From Pseudomonas putida (lineage in GTDB: Bacteria > Pseudomonadota > Gammaproteobacteria > Pseudomonadales > Pseudomonadaceae), in the NCBI RefSeq assembly GCF_028682175.1, contig NZ_JANHKS010000012.1, positions 1 through 64,000 of the forward strand: a stretch of DNA of 64,000 nucleotides, given 5' to 3'. Shown here in pieces: positions 1 to 8,094 of this stretch (positions are counted from its first letter, which is position 1; every line of letters starts with the position of its first letter). The position numbers were made by a program, and so were the translations under genes. Under the pieces are notes generated by a model. That model worked only from the letters and a program-made list of their open reading frames with translations, was not told the DNA's origin and did no database searches.

Positions 1-28
1 TCCCGCCGGCAAGCCGTGCTGCTACGGG
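1..28. repeat. REP half-element (family A arm), cut by window edge
   Basis: This is the right arm of the palindrome seen repeatedly in the window (GCCGGCAAGCCGTGCTGCTA followed by CGGGG). The matching left arm would lie before base 1. Confidence 0.75.
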
Positions 29-64
29 GTGCCGGGGCGATTGGAATGCTGACGAGCGCCCAAT

Positions 65-93
65 AAAAAAGAGGCCCGAAGGCCCCTTTTTTT
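65..93 (-). terminator. Rho-independent terminator after the LTA-synthase-like gene
   Basis: A short GGCC-cgaa-GGCC hairpin is flanked by an A run on one side and a T run on the other, so it could act on both strands. It lies 15 bases past the stop of the minus-strand sulfatase gene. Confidence 0.7.
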
Positions 94-108
94 ATCAACG
101 ACTCGCCA

Positions 109-2178
109 TCACGGCTTGGCGTCTTTCACGCCAGCGGTGTTGTCCAGCAGGCTCTTGGTCGCGGTTTGCAGGAAGCTGTCGAGCTTCTTGCGCAGCTCGG
201 CGACGTCAGGTGCGTCCGGCACGAGTTCAGCATGAGGCTTGGTGCCCAGCTCGTAGCTGTAGATCTTCGGCTCCATTTCCTTGGGCTCGATCAGGATACG
301 GTTGCCAGTGACGATCGCCACCGTCTGCTCGCTACCCGACGGCTTGATCACGCCAAAGCCCAGGTCGCCCGCCGGCAGGTTCAGCAGATCGCGGCCCCAG
401 CACTGGTGCACGGTGTCGCCACCCAGACGGCCCATGATGGTCGGCACGATGTCGATCTGCGTGCCGACGATGCTGCTGCGCTTGCCGAACTTGTCCTGCA
501 GGCCCGGTGCGATCATCAGCATCGGCACGTTGAAACGGCCCAGGTCCATTTCAGTGATCTGCTCGTTGTTCCCGAAACCATGGTCACCGACTACAACGAA
601 CAAGGTGTCTTTGTAGTAAGGCTCTTTCTTGGCTTTCTCGAAGAACTGCCCAAGGGCCCAGTCGGAATAACGCATGGCCGTCAGGTGCTCATCCAGCGTG
701 CCGTGGCCGGTGACGCGTTCCACCGGCAGGTTCGCTGGCAGGGCGTACGGGGTGTGGTTCGACAGGGTTTGCAGCAAGGCGTAGAACGGCTTGCCCTTGG
801 CCTCGCGGGCTTTCAGCTCTTCGGCGCCACGGTCGAACATGTCCTGGTCGGACACGCCCCAGGTCGGGTCGGAGAACACCGGATTGACGAAGTCGTTGCG
901 GCCGATGAAGTTGGTCATGCCCTGGTTGCTGAAGAACCCGGACTGGTTGTCCCAGGCGAAGTCGCCGTTGTAGACGTACACGTCGTCGTATTTGCGCGCG
1001 CTCAGCAGTTGCGGCAGGCCGGACAACTTGTGGCTGCCTTCAGGCGTCTGCATGAGGTATTCGAAGCCCGGCAGGTTCGGGAAGCACGCCATGGTGGCGA
1101 ACATGCCCTGGTGGGTGTGGGTGCCGTTGGAGAAGAAGTGGTCGAACAGCAGGCCTTCCTCGGACAGCTTGTCGAAGTACGGGGTGATATTCGATTCGTC
1201 GCCCAGCGCGCCCACCGAGTGACCGGCGAAGCTTTCCATCAGGATCACCACGACGTTCTTGATCGGCAGCGTGTTGCTGGCAGGCGGTGTGAACTCGCGG
1301 CGCACGGCGGCGGTGCCTGGATCGACCAGTTTCTCGTTGGCCGTCAGCAGCATGTCGCGCACGGTTTGCTGCGCCTCAGCAACTGGCAGGGTGGCTTTCC
1401 AGATGTTGTCGCGATCTTCGGACATCCGGCTCTTGGCGGCGGCGATCAGTGTCAGCGTACCGTTCAGGCCCAGGGTGTTGGCGAAGTTCGATTCGGTGGT
1501 GTACGCATCACCCCAACGCAGCGGCGGGCCTTGACGCAAGGTGCCGCGCGCAGCGATCACCGCCACCACCAGGCACAGCACGAACACGCCGACGCGGGTG
1601 TACCACGGCGCCACGATGCGGTTGCTGGAACTGCCGATGTTGAAGCCGCCACGCGGCCGGGTCAGGCGGTCGATACCTTTGAACACCAGGCTCAGCAGCC
1701 AGGTCAGCAGCGCCCACGCCAACAGGTAGCGCACCACCGGGTAGCCATACCAGATCATGCTCAGAACGGTTTTCGGATCTTCCTTGACGTACTGGAACAC
1801 CAGGCCGTTCAGGCGCTGGTGGAACTCACGGTAGAAGTCCATCTCCATGAGGCCGAAGAACGTGGTGAGGCTCGCCACCAGCGTCAGCCAGAAACGGAAG
1901 AAACCTCGCGCAGCCATCAACCGTGCACTGAACAGCGCCAGCAGCAGCGGAATGAGGATATAGACCACCAGGCGCAGGTCGAAACGCAGCCCGTTGCCGA
2001 AAGCCTCGATGAACGTCGAGGCCGGCGTGGCGCCGATCCCTTCACGGTTGTAGACCAGCAGCGCCACGCGCAGCAGGGTGTACAGGACCATCAGCGCCAG
2101 GCCGCTCAACAGCGTGTAAGCCAGGTGCGATTTGACGGTAGGTTGCGGCGCGCGCGCCGGGGCGTCCGTTTTGGCCAT
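109..2178 (-). CDS. LTA synthase / phosphoglycerol transferase family sulfatase, inner membrane
   Basis: A 689-residue alkaline-phosphatase-superfamily protein. Five hydrophobic segments occupy about residues 19-43, 68-90, 95-115, 146-166 and 192-212. A periplasmic sulfatase-like domain follows (about 300-600). It contains the metal-binding ESFAGHS stretch, a NGTHTHQGMFAT stretch where the nucleophilic Thr is expected, and a GDHGFGNNEQ metal motif. The layout matches LtaS and OpgB/MdoB-like enzymes, which transfer phosphoglycerol from phosphatidylglycerol. In a Gram-negative cell the likely acceptor is a periplasmic glucan or a related envelope polymer; this is inference, because the family also contains phosphoethanolamine transferases. 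It stands alone with its own terminator. Confidence 0.82.
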   Translation of the reverse strand: MAKTDAPARAPQPTVKSHLAYTLLSGLALMVLYTLLRVALLVYNREGIGATPASTFIEAFGNGLRFDLRLVVYILIPLLLALFSARLMAARGFFRFWLTLVASLTTFFGLMEMDFYREFHQRLNGLVFQYVKEDPKTVLSMIWYGYPVVRYLLAWALLTWLLSLVFKGIDRLTRPRGGFNIGSSSNRIVAPWYTRVGVFVLCLVVAVIAARGTLRQGPPLRWGDAYTTESNFANTLGLNGTLTLIAAAKSRMSEDRDNIWKATLPVAEAQQTVRDMLLTANEKLVDPGTAAVRREFTPPASNTLPIKNVVVILMESFAGHSVGALGDESNITPYFDKLSEEGLLFDHFFSNGTHTHQGMFATMACFPNLPGFEYLMQTPEGSHKLSGLPQLLSARKYDDVYVYNGDFAWDNQSGFFSNQGMTNFIGRNDFVNPVFSDPTWGVSDQDMFDRGAEELKAREAKGKPFYALLQTLSNHTPYALPANLPVERVTGHGTLDEHLTAMRYSDWALGQFFEKAKKEPYYKDTLFVVVGDHGFGNNEQITEMDLGRFNVPMLMIAPGLQDKFGKRSSIVGTQIDIVPTIMGRLGGDTVHQCWGRDLLNLPAGDLGFGVIKPSGSEQTVAIVTGNRILIEPKEMEPKIYSYELGTKPHAELVPDAPDVAELRKKLDSFLQTATKSLLDNTAGVKDAKP

Positions 2179-2436
2179 GTGTCTTGGGATCCGTTGGATT
2201 CAGGTTTAGGTTCAGAAAGCCTACGCGTCCGCAGCTGCAATGCAGGTCCGGTCGCGGGGGGCAAATACTACGTGAACGCCTGCGCTTTATCACCGATGCG
2301 CTGCATTCTTCATCAACGCTCGGCCGATTTCTCCCGCCGGTGGGACTGGGCACAGGCAAGGCGCTGCGGATTTTCACGAAGAAGCAGTGAAAATTCCGTT
2401 GTTTGGACAGTGTTCTAATATTTTCTTACAAACAAC

Positions 2437-3645
2437 TCATTCGAAAGAGTCATCGAAGAGTTTCAACGCATATCCGATTGCCGCAAAGACCTTGGGGGCA
2501 TGCTCAGCCAGTGCAGCATTGTGTTCCAGAGACTCCTCCACTGCCGTAATCAGCCGTCTGATGCGTGGCCGGGGTTTGGAGATATTGCACGTGGATGCCA
2601 GGTCAAGGATCCCCAACCGCGAGGCATAGAGACTCTTCGACCCCGCCAGACGCAACGCCAGGCTGTCTTCTTCGATATAGGCCGTCGTGTTGACGATATC
2701 GTACGCGGGCGCCAGATGGGCATCTGCACCCTGGGGGTCGCGATACAGCAGTCCGAAGTTCTTCAGATGGGCGTCGCCATTGCCGACCATGCAGCTCAAG
2801 GCGACGATGTCGAAGAGCTGCTCCCGGGATGACGCCACATGTTCCGGGGCACAGAACAGGCCAATCGCCCGGGATATGTTTTCGTAGCTCGAATCGTACT
2901 TCTGCTCTGTTCCCAGCCCCATCAATACCGCCATGTCCTCGAATCCGATGGGGCGCTGGTCGTGTTCGCGGTCAAAACGGCGCATGACAAACAGTTGGCG
3001 GTTGTCCGAAAGGTAGAACTCCGGCACCGGCATGCCCGCTCTGCGTGCAGCGTCCATGCAGACAAATTCGTTGATGGCCAATCCCGGAAAATCCGCCCTG
3101 CCCGACTTCACTATCAGTTCCGGCATCAGCAAGGTCGCTTTCGGATCCGGCCCCTCATCCTGCTCTGGCACCAGGACCTTCGGCTGGACGCCGGAAATCC
3201 CGGTGCGCAGGATGTAGCTGTCCACCAACTCGGCAAAAAGATCGTGAGCGCCATCCCAACTGAGGATCTGCCCCAGGCTTCGGCCCTTGGCCTGACGGCA
3301 CTCACCCAGGAGTTGATCTATCGCTGGCGACTGAACGGCTAGCCGCCCCACCGGCGAGCCACTGCCCGTCAATGCCATGAGCAACATGGGGTTGATCGGC
3401 GTGGTCTTGGCCAGTCGGTTGCGCAGTTGCTCGAGGACATAGCCTTCGGGCAGGTTCATCTGGAAGACCGGATGCAGCGTTCGCGACGTGAAAGCAGCAT
3501 CACGCACAGCCATCGTCAGGCTGATCTGCGAGCCGGGCCTGGCGTCCAGTCCATACCGGAACAGGTAGTCGCCGGAGTCGGCCAGAGACAGTTCGCCGCT
3601 CTCCCCCTCCGGCGTGTGGATGCGCACGCGATCCAGTGGTTTCAT
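2437..3645 (-). CDS. hipA: HipA-family serine/threonine kinase toxin
   Basis: 402 residues with the HipA fold. The N-terminal subdomain is followed by GISGVQPKV (equivalent of the E. coli P-loop motif that is autophosphorylated), the catalytic loop GNGDAHLKN and the metal-binding PAYD. HipA kinases phosphorylate a translation component (glutamyl-tRNA synthetase in E. coli), and the partner HipB neutralises them. Its ATG overlaps the stop of the upstream antitoxin gene as ATGA (3642-3645), which implies translational coupling. All key motifs are intact, so the toxin is probably active. The target here is unknown. Confidence 0.88.
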   Translation of the reverse strand: MKPLDRVRIHTPEGESGELSLADSGDYLFRYGLDARPGSQISLTMAVRDAAFTSRTLHPVFQMNLPEGYVLEQLRNRLAKTTPINPMLLMALTGSGSPVGRLAVQSPAIDQLLGECRQAKGRSLGQILSWDGAHDLFAELVDSYILRTGISGVQPKVLVPEQDEGPDPKATLLMPELIVKSGRADFPGLAINEFVCMDAARRAGMPVPEFYLSDNRQLFVMRRFDREHDQRPIGFEDMAVLMGLGTEQKYDSSYENISRAIGLFCAPEHVASSREQLFDIVALSCMVGNGDAHLKNFGLLYRDPQGADAHLAPAYDIVNTTAYIEEDSLALRLAGSKSLYASRLGILDLASTCNISKPRPRIRRLITAVEESLEHNAALAEHAPKVFAAIGYALKLFDDSFE

Positions 3646-3893
3646 CGAAACACCTCACGCAGTTCCTCGAAGGACGGGCGCCGGGCGGGCACTGTCTTGA
3701 TTTCCGCATCCAGGGCGGCGAGCGCCTTGGCGTAGGCACTCATGGATACGGTGGGACTGCCCTTCTCGATCTCTGCCAGTTTCTGGCGAGTCAGCCCCGA
3801 CTGTGCGGCCAACTGAACCAGGGTGAGGCCTCGAGCTCTGCGCATATCCGCGATCTGACGTCCCAGACGCTCAACGATGAGCAAGGCATCCAT
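3642..3893 (-). CDS. hipB: HipB-like XRE-family antitoxin and repressor
   Basis: 83 residues with a Cro/C1-type helix-turn-helix across about residues 12-60 (GLTLVQLAAQSGLTRQKLAE). A short C-terminal tail rich in Pro and Glu may contact HipA. It is the first gene of the pair and overlaps hipA by 4 bases. A perfect palindrome (3894-3913) ends directly at its start codon and contains the only ribosome-binding-like bases (CAGG), so the protein probably represses its own operon. Confidence 0.85.
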   Translation of the reverse strand: MDALLIVERLGRQIADMRRARGLTLVQLAAQSGLTRQKLAEIEKGSPTVSMSAYAKALAALDAEIKTVPARRPSFEELREVFR

Positions 3894-3913
3894 TTGTTAT
3901 GCCTGTATAACAA
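3894..3913. promoter_or_regulatory. Probable HipB operator 1, overlapping the hipB ribosome-binding site
   Basis: Perfect inverted repeat TTGTTAT-N6-ATAACAA touching the hipB ATG on the minus strand. Its position suggests it blocks transcription initiation or early elongation. Binding by HipB is inferred. Confidence 0.65.
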
Positions 3914-3960
3914 TTAAAGGTCAATGGAATGTATACGTAACAGGAACCCATCACAAGTCC

Positions 3961-4008
3961 ATGTTATGCGGATATGACATTTTTACATTTAAGTTACGTA
4001 AACGTAAC
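3961..4008. promoter_or_regulatory. Two further palindromes upstream of hipBA
   Basis: ATGTTAT-N6-ATGACAT (3961-3980, one mismatch between arms) has the same arm length and spacer as operator 1. GTTACG-N4-CGTAAC (3993-4008) is a different, perfect palindrome. A related half-site GTATACGTAAC lies at 3931-3941. Multiple operators are normal for hipBA loci; assigning the third to HipB is uncertain. Confidence 0.5.
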
Positions 4009-4035
4009 ATTACGTGTAGGAAAACCCCATGAAAA

Positions 4036-4064
4036 CGCCCGATTGCTGGCAAGCCAATCGGGCG
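4036..4064 (-). terminator. Terminator after the small PLDc_N-like gene
   Basis: Perfect 10-bp stem CGCCCGATTG / CAATCGGGCG with a 9-base loop. On the minus strand it is followed by TTTTC. It lies 28 bases past the stop of the gene at 4093-4284. Confidence 0.8.
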
Positions 4065-4092
4065 TCGGTGTTCCAGGGAAATTGGCAGCAGG

Positions 4093-4284
4093 CTAGATCC
4101 GCACGTTGCCGCGAGGACCGGCGATGGCCCAGATGATGAGGCCCAGTACCGGCAGGAGCGCGATGAGCAGCACCCAGAGGATTTTCATGCCGGTTTCGGC
4201 GCCGCTCTTCAATACGTTGATGATGGCCCAGATGTCGAGAGCCAGAATGATCAGGCCAATCAGACCATTAAAGGTGGAACCCAT
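4093..4284 (-). CDS. Small inner-membrane protein, PLDc_N-like
   Basis: 63 residues with two hydrophobic helices (about 7-26 and 33-53) separated by a short LKSGAETGMK loop. This is the layout of the phospholipase D N-terminal membrane module that precedes the catalytic part of cardiolipin synthases. Here the catalytic part is absent, so it is a free-standing membrane hairpin of unknown function. It has its own terminator. Confidence 0.7.
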   Translation of the reverse strand: MGSTFNGLIGLIILALDIWAIINVLKSGAETGMKILWVLLIALLPVLGLIIWAIAGPRGNVRI

Positions 4285-4382
4285 GGTGTCGCTCCTTATT
4301 GAGGGCTTGCCCCTATTAGGAGTAGTGGCACTTGGCGACGGTTCCGTTCGTCGGCAGATATTTCAAAACGCCCTCGAAGCCT

Positions 4383-4907
4383 TCACTCCTGCGCCTTGAG
4401 CGCCTCAAGGGTCGGCTCGATCAGAATGCCCAGTTCGACGCCCAGTTCCATGACCCGCGCCTGGTCATTGCCGTAGACCAGTACGGTCTGCAGTTCGTCG
4501 TCCAGAGGCTCGCTGATGTTCATCACCACATAGCCGCCCATTTCCTTGTTCATGCTGCCCATCTGGATCTGGATGCGGTTCATGGCGGTCAGCGGCTCGG
4601 TCTTCGCCAACTGTTTGGGCTTGATGTTGAACGCGACGCCCGGGCCGAATGAGGCCGTGATTTCAGCGAACAGGTCCATGAAGTTGTCAGCCTGGAACAT
4701 CACGGTTTCCGGCAGGCTGCCGATCACGATCCATTCACCCAGCGGGATGGGGAAGGTATCGTCGTAGTTGATGTCGGGGTTGGCGGCCAGAAAGGCGTCG
4801 GGATCGGCGTAGGCCTGGGCGGCTTCGTCGGCAATCTTTTCGATTTCCTCGTCGCTCATGCAGCCGGAGCTGATCTTGCTGATGAATTCGATGAGTGAGG
4901 CTTTCAT
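4383..4907 (-). CDS. Conserved hypothetical cytosolic protein
   Basis: 174 residues from the internal ATG (MKASLIEF); an in-frame extension to 4955 looks untranslated. It is acidic and soluble with no signal peptide, and rich in Met and Glu. I do not recognise a domain. The start choice rests on the more regular amino-acid composition after this Met, since there is no strong ribosome-binding site before either candidate. Confidence 0.6.
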   Translation of the reverse strand: MKASLIEFISKISSGCMSDEEIEKIADEAAQAYADPDAFLAANPDINYDDTFPIPLGEWIVIGSLPETVMFQADNFMDLFAEITASFGPGVAFNIKPKQLAKTEPLTAMNRIQIQMGSMNKEMGGYVVMNISEPLDDELQTVLVYGNDQARVMELGVELGILIEPTLEALKAQE

Positions 4908-5014
4908 GGCGGGGCAATTCCGAGCTGAAAAAACAGGCGCGAAGGATAGCTGCAAATCCCCCGCACCTCTATCAAATTGACCCGCGCATCTGTTGCAAAT
5001 TGAACCGCTGCGGA

Positions 5015-5551
5015 TCAGCGCCCCAGGCGAGTCAGTTGCTCGGCAGTCTCGGTGGCGCCCATGGTCTGGGCAGCCATCAGTGGCGTGACGCCCTTGGCGT
5101 CGGTGATGTGGGGGTTGGCGCCTTTGGAAATGAGGTAGTCGACGATGGCCGTGCGGTTGAACATGGCTGCCATCATCAGCGCCGTACGCCCGTCGGCGGA
5201 TGCACCTTCTACATCCGCACCGCCCTCCACCAGGAGCTGCACCACCGCAAGATCGCCCTTGAAAGCCGCACCGGCAATGGGGCTTTGGCCGTTGTCATTG
5301 CGGATTTCCGGGTCGGCGTGGTGTTTGAGCAACACTTTCACGGCATCCTGATGGCCGTGATAGCTGGCGAGCATCAACAACGTATCGCCCTTGTGGTTGC
5401 GCAGATTGGGGGTCAATCCGTTCTCCAGAAGGCGGTCGAGCATCACGGCGTCGCCTGCCCGGGCGCGGTCAAATACCTGCTCGGCAAATTCCAGCGCCTC
5501 GTCATCGGTCATGCGGGTGGCGGAAGCTGGGGCATTGGGGGTATCGGACAT
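5015..5551 (-). CDS. Ankyrin-repeat protein
   Basis: 178 residues with about four ankyrin repeats between residues 37 and 175, recognisable from GDTLLMLASYHGH, GQSPIAGAAFKGD, GRTALMMAAMFNR and GVTPLMAAQ. There is no signal peptide, so it is probably a cytosolic protein-protein interaction module. CAGGAG lies 7 bases before the ATG. Pseudomonas AnkB is linked to a catalase gene; no catalase is present here, so the partner cannot be read from context. Confidence 0.85.
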   Translation of the reverse strand: MSDTPNAPASATRMTDDEALEFAEQVFDRARAGDAVMLDRLLENGLTPNLRNHKGDTLLMLASYHGHQDAVKVLLKHHADPEIRNDNGQSPIAGAAFKGDLAVVQLLVEGGADVEGASADGRTALMMAAMFNRTAIVDYLISKGANPHITDAKGVTPLMAAQTMGATETAEQLTRLGR

Positions 5552-5996
5552 TGCTCTACTCCTGTAGCGCTGCTTGCATGCGCGTGTGTTCGGTCGATTC
5601 GTCTGGCAGGTTCAGAAATGCACTGCCTGCGCTGATGTCGACAACGATGACAGCTCAAGAGTTGTCTCGCCATGAACCTTTCGCATAGTGCCCATAGAAA
5701 ATGCCGTTTATCGACCCGGTTGAAGAATTGCTGAAACCACACGAAATATTTCCGGGACGTCGCGGTCATAATTCTCAACAGCGCTCCATCTCCCCTCCTC
5801 GCCCACGTATACAGTCAGCCTTTTGCGGCAAAATGCAGGATGCGCAGATGGCCATTCATGCAAAATGCACGAAACCCGGTCCTGATCAAAATTTTAACTC
5901 ATTGATTTATAAAAGTTTTTTCATTTATCAATAATGGCACAGTCACTGCACTAGTACTCCCAAGCTTGTTATCACTGAGCAATGGAGCCGCTAGAC
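5552..5996. other. Intergenic region, no gene seen
   Basis: 445 bases between the divergent ankyrin and DUF3509 genes. The half nearer the DUF3509 gene (about 5880-5945) is AT-rich and probably holds its promoter, but no clear -35/-10 pair could be assigned. The short ORFs have no ribosome-binding site and no protein-like composition. Confidence 0.5.
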
Positions 5997-6275
5997 ATGA
6001 CTTTCATCCAAGAGAAATTCGCTTCTGTCTTTTCCGATTTTGAAGTCACCACCCAACCGCGTCCGGATGGTGGCGTGCTGCTTTCACTTCGTAATGGTGA
6101 GGGCAAACAGATTCGCCGTTCAGTGTCTTACGCCCAACTGCACACACCGGTTCAGCTGGAATGGGTCATCAGCGCGATTCGTCGCGACCTGGCCGCTCAG
6201 GCGAGTGAACTGCCGGCCATCTCGATGCTGCAAAGCCAGCACCGTTTCGACCTCCCGACCTATCACACTCGCTGA
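5997..6275 (+). CDS. DUF3509 family protein
   Basis: 92 residues from the ATG preceded by TGGAG at 9 bases, not from the in-frame Met five codons earlier. It resembles the small DUF3509 proteins common in Pseudomonas (N-terminal FASVFSDFEV, central basic KQIRRSVSY, C-terminal HRFDLPTYH). The function is unknown. It is monocistronic, with a strong terminator 40 bases downstream. Confidence 0.75.
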   Translation: MTFIQEKFASVFSDFEVTTQPRPDGGVLLSLRNGEGKQIRRSVSYAQLHTPVQLEWVISAIRRDLAAQASELPAISMLQSQHRFDLPTYHTR

Positions 6276-6314
6276 GTCGGGCCTGTCGCACTGCCGAAGC
6301 ATCCCTTTTGAAAC

Positions 6315-6350
6315 ACCGCGATCGCTACCTGAGCCATCGCGGTTTTTTTT
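6315..6350 (+). terminator. Terminator after the DUF3509 gene
   Basis: Stem ACCGCGAT / ATCGCGGT with a 13-base loop, followed by an uninterrupted run of eight T. Confidence 0.9.
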
Positions 6351-6397
6351 GCGTGCAATTCATTTCACGCTGCAACGCGACGCCGACGGGTGCCGGG

Positions 6398-7114
6398 TCA
6401 GCGAAGAATGCCTCGGCAGAGGGCCTCACCCACGGCCTGCGCACGGTTCGAGACACCGAGCTTGGCGTAGATGCTTTTGAAATGATGCTTGACCGTCGCC
6501 TCGGAAACCTCCTTGATCAGGCCGATCTCCCACGCCGTCTTGCCTTCCCTGGCCCATTTGAGTATTTCGAGCTCCTTGGGCGTCAACGCCCTTGTCAGTA
6601 GTTGCCGGCCTTTGCCGGCGACGTGCAGCATCGGCACCAGGCTTGTGAGCAGATAGCGATCATTGTGGGTAAGCGGCCGCTCCATGCCATTGAGCGAGCA
6701 GACGGTAATCACGCCCCGGTTGGCGCGGTTTTCACTGCTGTAGCCGTAAGAAAAGGCCGGTAACAACTGGCAATCCTGCACCGCTGCCAGATAGGCCGAA
6801 GATGGCGGGTAGGTCTGGAACGCCTGCATCCAGTCCAGAAACCCCATGGTGTGCCGGAAGCAACGGATGACCGGATCTTCGATCATCAGCCGTCCCTGAA
6901 CGTAGAGGTCCTTCCAGTAAGGGTCGACATTGGATGTGATGCAACTGAGCAACGCGCCTTCACGGTATTGATACAGCATCGCCCGCTCACAGCGACACTC
7001 TTCCCTGAGCCAGTCGAGCGCGTTGGCAATCGCCGCATCGCCATCCTGTTCGGTAACGCTGCTGACCATCTGCTGAATCAACGGACTCAATGTCCCTGTT
7101 TCCACGTTTTTCAT
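6398..7114 (-). CDS. LuxR-type acyl-homoserine-lactone receptor without a synthase gene (LuxR solo)
   Basis: 238 residues. The N-terminal autoinducer-binding domain (about 20-165) keeps the invariant pattern W-x3-Y-x8-D-P-x13-W, i.e. the equivalents of TraR Trp57, Tyr61, Asp70, Pro71 and Trp85. The C-terminal LuxR helix-turn-helix (about 175-235) starts LTPKELEILKWAREGKTAWEI. The start is set by a strong GGAGGGG four bases before the ATG at 7114, not by the Met eight codons earlier. No luxI-type gene lies in the window, so it may sense signals from another locus or from neighbours. Retention of Trp57 and Tyr61 argues against the plant-compound-responsive OryR/PsoR subgroup. Confidence 0.85.
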   Translation of the reverse strand: MKNVETGTLSPLIQQMVSSVTEQDGDAAIANALDWLREECRCERAMLYQYREGALLSCITSNVDPYWKDLYVQGRLMIEDPVIRCFRHTMGFLDWMQAFQTYPPSSAYLAAVQDCQLLPAFSYGYSSENRANRGVITVCSLNGMERPLTHNDRYLLTSLVPMLHVAGKGRQLLTRALTPKELEILKWAREGKTAWEIGLIKEVSEATVKHHFKSIYAKLGVSNRAQAVGEALCRGILR

Positions 7115-7529
7115 TTTCCCCTCCGTATAAAACGTCAACTGTCGTCCCTGAATGCTCTTTTAGAGTTTGAAGTTGATTGCAGCCGGCCAGACGCGCCGGG
7201 CCCTGCAAAAAGGCTGCAAGGGCACGGCACGTTCAAGGGCTGTCAGGCTTCGACAGGACAAGGGTTACACAGACTGGAAGGGTTAAACACACGGTGCAAA
7301 ACAAACAGTCTTGCCTGACTCATAAACAGGCAATGTCTTACAAAATATCCAAAACGCGCTTACATTTTTGTCGACCAAGTCGCAAAAATGGCTAACATTG
7401 CTCCATCAACCCCTGCACGAAGTTGTACGAAATTGAACACTTTGACGTTCGAGAAGTTGCGCGTCGGGCTGCGCAACTTTCAATGGGCGAGCGATTCGGA
7501 GAGACGGGAATTTCAATCGCGTCAGCGTT
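7115..7529. other. Intergenic region between luxR-type gene and acireductone-dioxygenase-like gene
   Basis: 415 bases with no convincing ORF. It contains the palindrome listed at 7311-7333 and a perfect hairpin AAGTTGCGC / GCGCAACTT (7454-7479) with few flanking T, possibly a weak terminator for the gene at 7530-8075. Confidence 0.45.
7311..7333. promoter_or_regulatory. Perfect inverted repeat upstream of the LuxR-solo gene
   Basis: TTGCCTG-N9-CAGGCAA lies about 200 bases before the luxR start. It resembles the size and dyad form of a lux box but not its usual consensus. Binding by the adjacent regulator is only a possibility. Confidence 0.35.
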
Positions 7530-8075
7530 TCAATCGTCCAGGCGAGGAAACTGACTGGCAATGGCGTCACCGGTGATTTTTGCCGCCGCACCTTGTGAGG
7601 TGGCGAAAAGACGAATGGCCACCAGATGCGGCTGTTCGCCCAGGTCGAACCAGTGTCGGGTGCCTGCGGGGATGCTGATCCGGTCGTTCTTTTCGCATTG
7701 CACGGTGTAGACGAAATCACCGATGTGCAAGGACAACAGCCCACGGCCCGCCACGAAAAGCCGCACTTCATCGGTGTCGTGCAGTCGCTCGTCGAGAAGG
7801 CTGGCGCGCAGTTCGGCTTGCTGCCCCAGACCCGCGTTGACACTGATGACTTCGATGGCCTCAAGGCCGCGCCCGGTCATCAATTCATCGACCGACTGGC
7901 GATAGGAATTGATCACTTCCTCTTGGCTGGCACCAGCCACAACCTTGGTGGTCGCCTGCCAGCGGTCGAAGAGGATGCCGTGGTCGGCCAGCGTCGAGGC
8001 GATGTCTTCGAGATGGGTCAGGACCTTGTTCGGCAGGTCAGGCGATGATACGGAGTAGACGGACAGAATGCTCAT
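7530..8075 (-). CDS. Acireductone dioxygenase-like cupin lacking the first metal-ligand histidine
   Basis: 181 residues aligning along its length with MtnD, the metal-dependent dioxygenase of methionine salvage. Family members carry E-H-x-H-x3-D-E-V-R. Here the motif reads ERLHDTDEVR, so the first His ligand is Arg, while the second His, the Glu and the distal His (AGTRHWFD) remain. It is the last gene of an aroC-MFS run (19-base gap). From memory, P. aeruginosa has mtnB-mtnD-mtnC at this spot; here mtnB and mtnC are absent. It may be a relic or a repurposed cupin, so the mtnD symbol is withheld. Confidence 0.8.
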   Translation of the reverse strand: MSILSVYSVSSPDLPNKVLTHLEDIASTLADHGILFDRWQATTKVVAGASQEEVINSYRQSVDELMTGRGLEAIEVISVNAGLGQQAELRASLLDERLHDTDEVRLFVAGRGLLSLHIGDFVYTVQCEKNDRISIPAGTRHWFDLGEQPHLVAIRLFATSQGAAAKITGDAIASQFPRLDD

Positions 8076-8094
8076 TGGCGTGGTTTCCTCATAG

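Noticed and set aside
166..2418. 750-residue plus-strand frame opposite the sulfatase gene
   Set aside because: His/Gln/Arg-rich antisense shadow of a clear sulfatase gene; no domain or ribosome-binding site.
5701..5934. 77-residue plus-strand frame in the gap before the DUF3509 gene
   Set aside because: No ribosome-binding site, mixed composition, ends in AT-rich promoter-like sequence.
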